From Actinomycetes bacterium (GTDB lineage Bacteria; Actinomycetota; Thermoleophilia; Solirubrobacterales; Solirubrobacteraceae), in NCBI GenBank assembly GCA_023405705.1, contig JAEXXR010000060.1, positions 1 to 10,871 on the forward strand: a stretch of 10,871 nt of DNA. The letters are read 5' to 3'. The translations under genes and the position numbers were made by a program. Under the pieces are notes generated by a model that saw only the letters and a program-made list of their open reading frames with translations, did not search any database and was not told the DNA's origin. How positions within the stretch are numbered: position 1 is the first letter of the stretch; each line of letters begins with the position of its first letter. Positions 8,311-10,871 of this stretch are shown one piece after another.

Positions 8311-10206
8311 GTGAAGAAGCAAGTGCTTGTCAGCGTCGACCGGGGAGAGACCCGCGTCGCGCTGCTCGAGGCGACGGGTGACGTCGCCCCTCAGAGAAGA
8401 TCCGGGCGCAGGCGCCGCAGATCGGCCAACCCGGCCGCCGGCTACCGCGTCGCGGAGCTCTACCTGGAGCGGCGCGGCAGCCGCTCGATCGTCGGCAACA
8501 TCTACAAGGGCAAGGTCGACAACGTCCTGGCCGGCCTCGAGGCCGCCTTCGTCGACATCGGCCTGGAGAAGAACGGCTTCCTGCACGTCGACGAGATCGT
8601 CCTCCCGGGCGTCGAGGTCGCCAAGCGCGGCCGCGGCGGCAAGGAGGGCCAGAAGATCCACGACCTGCTCAGACCCGGCCAGGAGGTCGTCGTCCAGGTC
8701 GTCAAGGATCCGCTCAAGACGAAGGGCGCCCGCCTCTCGATGGAGCTGACGATCCCGGGCCGCTACATGGTCTACACGCCCCAGGGCGAGGGCGTCGGGG
8801 TCTCCAGGCGCCTGCCCGACAAGGAGCGCGACCGCCTCCGCAAGGAGGCCGCGAGACTCGACCTGCAGGGCGGCGGCGCGATCATCCGCACGGCCGCCTA
8901 CGGGGCGAGACGCGAGGACTTCGAGCGCGAGATGCAGTACCTCTTCAAGCTCAACGAGGTGCTGGAGAAGCGGGTGCAGGACACGCAGGCGCCCGACCTC
9001 GTCTTCCAGGAGGCCGACCTCTCGGTCCGCGTCGTGCGCGACGTCTTCTCCGAGCACTTCGAGCGCGCGATCGTCGACGACCCCAAGCAGCACCAGCGGC
9101 TCGTCTCGTTCTTCACGCGCACCGCGCCCGAGCTCGTCGACCGCGTCGAGCTGTGGGAGGAGGAGGCGCCGCTGTTCGAGCGCTACGGCGTCGAGAGAGA
9201 GATCCAGGGGACGCTGACCAGACGCGTCGACCTGCCCAGCGGCGGCTACCTGATCGTCGACTACGCCGAGGCGCTGACGGTCATCGACGTCAACACCGGC
9301 TCGTTCATCGGCCGCGGCAGAGGCGCGCGGCTCGAGGACACGATCACGAGAACGAACCTGGAGGCGGCCGAGGAGGCGGTGCGCCAGCTGCGCCTGCGCG
9401 ACATCGGCGGCATCATCGTCATCGACTTCATCGACATGGCCCGCGCGCGCAACCGCGACGCCGTCCTGAAGACGCTGCGCAAGGCGCTCGACGAGGACCG
9501 CACGAAGACGTTCGTCGTCGAGATCTCGCCGCTCGGCCTCGTCGAGATGACGCGCCAGAACGTCACCGAGGGCGTGCGCGAGATCATGACCCGCGCCTGC
9601 CCGACCTGCGAGGGCGAGGGCGTGATCCGCTCCGAGGAGACGATCGCGATCGACTTCGAGCGCAGACTGCGCGACATCGCCAAGGAGCACGACGCCGAGG
9701 CGCTGCTGCTCCAGCTCAACCCGCGCGTCAGCAGCGTCTTCACCGGCAACGGCGCCCGCATCCTCCGCCAGCTGGAGGAGGAGACCGGGAAGTGGTTCCA
9801 CTTCGAGGGCTCCGAGGGCCTGCCGCTCGACCACTTCGCGATCACGCTGGAGGGCTCGCGCGAGGACGTCTCCGAGCGCGCGCTGCCGTTCCGCGAGGGC
9901 GACGAGGTGCTCGTCTCGATCATCGAGCCGCACATGTACAACGTCGACGACGCCGTCGCGAAGATCGACGGCTACATCGTCTCGGTGACCGGCGGCGGCC
10001 GCCACGTCGGCGAGAAGCGGCTGGTGCGGATCGACGAGGTCGGGCGCACGGCGGCGACCGCGTCGCTGGTCGGCAACGGCTCCTCCGACGGGGAGGACAG
10101 CGCGGATTCCTCAGATGGCGTAGAATCATCCGCTCGGCGCCGAGGCCGCAGGGCTGGACGGCGCCGTTCCCGTGCAACGGCGGACTCTTCCGCCGCGACC
10201 GAGTGA
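8311..10206 (+). CDS. rng: Ribonuclease E/G family endoribonuclease
   Basis: This family cleaves single-stranded A/U-rich RNA in rRNA maturation and mRNA decay and prefers 5'-monophosphate ends. The 631-residue product holds the catalytic core. An RNase H-like N-terminus is interrupted by the S1 domain ([12 protein letters not shown] from 62). The Mg-binding aspartates are D326 in V-I-D-V-N-T-G-S and D372 in I-D-F-I-D-M, and the zinc-link C430-P-T-C433 joins subunits in RNase E. It is shorter than mycobacterial RNase E, but longer than E. coli RNase G. Two extras stand out: a basic insert at about 23-45 with R-R-S-G-R-R-R-R-R, between strands that are directly joined in RNase G, and a C-terminal tail from about 595 that is acidic/serine-rich and then arginine-rich. 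The GTG at 8311 is used, with AAGGGA about 11 bases before it. Eleven arginines are AGA. The name rne would serve equally well. Confidence 0.94.
   Translation: MKKQVLVSVDRGETRVALLEATGDVAPQRRSGRRRRRSANPAAGYRVAELYLERRGSRSIVGNIYKGKVDNVLAGLEAAFVDIGLEKNGFLHVDEIVLPGVEVAKRGRGGKEGQKIHDLLRPGQEVVVQVVKDPLKTKGARLSMELTIPGRYMVYTPQGEGVGVSRRLPDKERDRLRKEAARLDLQGGGAIIRTAAYGARREDFEREMQYLFKLNEVLEKRVQDTQAPDLVFQEADLSVRVVRDVFSEHFERAIVDDPKQHQRLVSFFTRTAPELVDRVELWEEEAPLFERYGVEREIQGTLTRRVDLPSGGYLIVDYAEALTVIDVNTGSFIGRGRGARLEDTITRTNLEAAEEAVRQLRLRDIGGIIVIDFIDMARARNRDAVLKTLRKALDEDRTKTFVVEISPLGLVEMTRQNVTEGVREIMTRACPTCEGEGVIRSEETIAIDFERRLRDIAKEHDAEALLLQLNPRVSSVFTGNGARILRQLEEETGKWFHFEGSEGLPLDHFAITLEGSREDVSERALPFREGDEVLVSIIEPHMYNVDDAVAKIDGYIVSVTGGGRHVGEKRLVRIDEVGRTAATASLVGNGSSDGEDSADSSDGVESSARRRGRRAGRRRSRATADSSAATE
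10121..10126 (+). promoter_or_regulatory. Candidate internal promoter (-10) for rplU-rpmA within rng
   Basis: TAGAAT matches the consensus TATAAT at five of six positions and the TAnnnT pattern. It lies in the variable 3' end of rng. The codons that make it, GTA-GAA-TCA, include two that are rare in this window, as if the DNA were kept for a reason other than coding. Transcription would start near 10133, about 88 bases before the rplU ATG. No clear -35 is seen. Confidence 0.4.
10133..10195 (+). promoter_or_regulatory. Structured leader candidate ahead of rplU
   Basis: Three inverted repeats follow the candidate -10: CTCGGCGCCGAG at 10133-10144, ACGGCGCCGT at 10158-10167 (extendable to 10156-10169 with one G-T pair), and a stem-loop CGGCGGA-CTCT-TCCGCCG at 10178-10195. 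The last is a true hairpin ending 25 bases before the rplU start. The first two share the core CGGCGCCG with centres 24 bases apart. Leaders of rplU operons are autoregulated in some bacteria; whether that applies here is inference. Confidence 0.35.
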
Positions 10207-10220
10207 CAGACAGAGAATCC

Positions 10221-10562
10221 ATGTACGCGATCGTGAAGACCGGTGGCAAGCAGTACCGCGTCGAGGAGGGGCAGACCCTCCTCGTCGAGCGACTCGCTGC
10301 CGACGAGGGCGCGACCGTTGCACTCGATCCGCTGCTCTTCCGCGGCGACGATCAGATCCTCGACGGCGACGACCTCGCGAAGGTCACGGTCGAGGCGAAG
10401 ATCGTCGCTCACGAGCGCGGCCCGAAGCTTCGAGTCGTCAAGTTCAAGCCGAAGCGCGGCTACAAGCGGCGCAACGGCCACCGCCAGGAGCTCACCCGCA
10501 TCGAGATCACCTCGATCAAGGCGGGCGCGGGCAGAGCGGCGGCGAAGAGAGAGGCTGCCTGA
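10221..10562 (+). CDS. rplU: 50S ribosomal protein L21
   Basis: L21 binds 23S rRNA in the large subunit and assembles early with L20. The 113-residue product starts with the family opening [17 protein letters not shown]. It carries the basic signature [16 protein letters not shown] (about 74-89), which contacts rRNA, and T-x-I-x-I-T-x-I at about 92-99. A basic alanine-rich tail of about ten residues follows and is somewhat longer than in E. coli L21 (103 residues). The ATG at 10221 is preceded only by a weak CAGAGA. Two arginines near the C-terminus are AGA. The stop shares a base with the rpmA ATG (TGATG), so the L21 and L27 pair is coupled, as expected for proteins needed in equal amounts. 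Confidence 0.98.
   Translation: MYAIVKTGGKQYRVEEGQTLLVERLAADEGATVALDPLLFRGDDQILDGDDLAKVTVEAKIVAHERGPKLRVVKFKPKRGYKRRNGHRQELTRIEITSIKAGAGRAAAKREAA
10549..10554 (+). promoter_or_regulatory. Shine-Dalgarno sequence of rpmA
   Basis: GAGAGG lies seven bases before the rpmA ATG and sits inside the last codons of rplU. It gives rpmA its own loading site on top of coupling through the TGATG overlap. Confidence 0.6.
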
Positions 10563-10825
10563 TGGCGCATAAGAAGGGACTCGGCTCCTCCCGCAACGGC
10601 CGTGATTCGAACGCCAAGCGCCTCGGCGTGAAGGTGTTCGCCGGCGAGACCGTCTTCGGCGGCGAGATCATCGTCCGCCAGCGCGGCACGAGATTCAAGC
10701 CGGGCGACGGAACGGGCATCGGCAAGGACGACACGATCTACGCGAAGGCGGCCGGCAAGGTCGACTTCAGAACCGGCCGTCGTGGCCGCGTGATCTCCGT
10801 CGTGCCGGCCCCGTCGGCCGAGTAG
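10562..10825 (+). CDS. rpmA: 50S ribosomal protein L27
   Basis: L27 lies near the peptidyl transferase centre, where its N-terminal tail reaches the P-site tRNA. The 87-residue product has the standard sequence: M-A-H-K-K-G start, G-S-S-R-N-G-R-D-S family motif (residues about 8-16), K-R-L-G-V-K, then [12 protein letters not shown] and V-D-F. It begins directly with the mature-type tail and lacks the cleavable extension found in many Firmicutes. Two arginines are AGA, one of them in the highly conserved R-G-T-R. The gene starts on the last base of the rplU stop. Downstream, obg would be expected from the order in other actinobacteria, but it is outside the window. Confidence 0.98.
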   Translation: MAHKKGLGSSRNGRDSNAKRLGVKVFAGETVFGGEIIVRQRGTRFKPGDGTGIGKDDTIYAKAAGKVDFRTGRRGRVISVVPAPSAE

Positions 10826-10855
10826 TCGCGAGCCACATCTGAGCTGCATCGAGCG

Positions 10856-10871
10856 CCCGGCGAGAGCCGGG
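10856..10871 (+). terminator. GC hairpin at the window end, probable rplU-rpmA terminator
   Basis: CCCGGC and GCCGGG form a 6-base stem around a GAGA loop, a GNRA-type tetraloop that gives RNA hairpins extra stability. It lies 30 bases after the rpmA stop. The right arm ends on the last base of the window, so a following T-run cannot be seen. Confidence 0.45.

Noticed and set aside
8290..10005. 571-codon open frame on the minus strand opposite rng, and similar long minus-strand frames opposite mreB, mreC and rodA
   Set aside because: They mirror the codon phase of strongly conserved + strand genes. In high-GC DNA the antisense frames rarely meet stops, and the products are low-complexity Arg/Asp/Leu/Val-rich with no recognisable domain.
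10178..10195. Stem-loop at the rng end as a terminator of rng
   Set aside because: No T-run follows, the rng stop codon lies beyond it, and rplU begins 25 bases later. A leader element for rplU is the more sensible reading.

Overview
The window is a compact, very GC-rich stretch of core bacterial chromosome with every gene on the + strand. It runs from the end of folC, through two uncharacterised membrane proteins, ndk and maf, into a complete Rod cell-shape operon (mreB-mreC-mreD-mrdA-rodA), and then RNase E/G (rng) and the ribosomal genes rplU-rpmA. From memory, the outer frame folC - membrane protein - ndk - rne/rng - rplU - rpmA matches Mycobacterium tuberculosis (Rv2447c to Rv2441c), and the form with mreBCD-pbp2-rodA inside matches Streptomyces. 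This points to Actinomycetota. The protein sequences, the retained full Rod system and the frequent AGA arginine codons in a GC-rich background suggest Thermoleophilia (Solirubrobacterales/Conexibacter type). That placement is inference.

Layout: 2-493 folC 3' end; 493-618 a 41-residue single-pass membrane protein overlapping the folC stop; 619-756 an intergenic stretch with a GC hairpin and a TAnnnT -10 candidate; 757-1266 a membrane-anchored protein with two zinc ribbons; 1316-1720 ndk; 1768-2370 maf; 2371-2527 the control region of mreB, with a TTTGCAGCGT direct repeat, a -10 candidate, a hairpin and a pyrimidine tract; 2528-8295 mreB, mreC, mreD, mrdA, rodA; 8311-10206 rng; 10221-10825 rplU and rpmA; the window ends on a GC hairpin that may be the terminator. 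No stretch over 300 bases lacks a gene. I saw no RNA gene, insertion sequence, CRISPR array or sign of recent transfer.

How the genes work together: MreB filaments, MreC, MreD, the transpeptidase PBP2 (MrdA) and the SEDS glycosyltransferase RodA form the elongasome, which inserts peptidoglycan along the side wall. mreC/mreD, mreD/mrdA and, on the start chosen here, mrdA/rodA are joined by 4-base NTGA overlaps, so their translation is probably coupled. mreB has its own leader and a 47-base gap before mreC, which fits a need for more MreB than the membrane partners. Ndk and Maf manage nucleotide pools, FolC supplies polyglutamylated folates, and RNase E/G with L21/L27 link RNA processing to ribosome assembly.

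I found no exotic new system; this is mostly core housekeeping DNA. The points most worth a second look are the uneven use of AGA codons (none in mreB, ndk or mreD, about 40% of arginines in mrdA), the 31-bp-spaced repeat before mreB, the membrane twin-zinc-ribbon protein, the tiny gene coupled to folC, a possible promoter plus structured leader for rplU inside the 3' end of rng, an arginine-rich insert in RNase E/G, and two close cysteine pairs in the extracytoplasmic part of PBP2.
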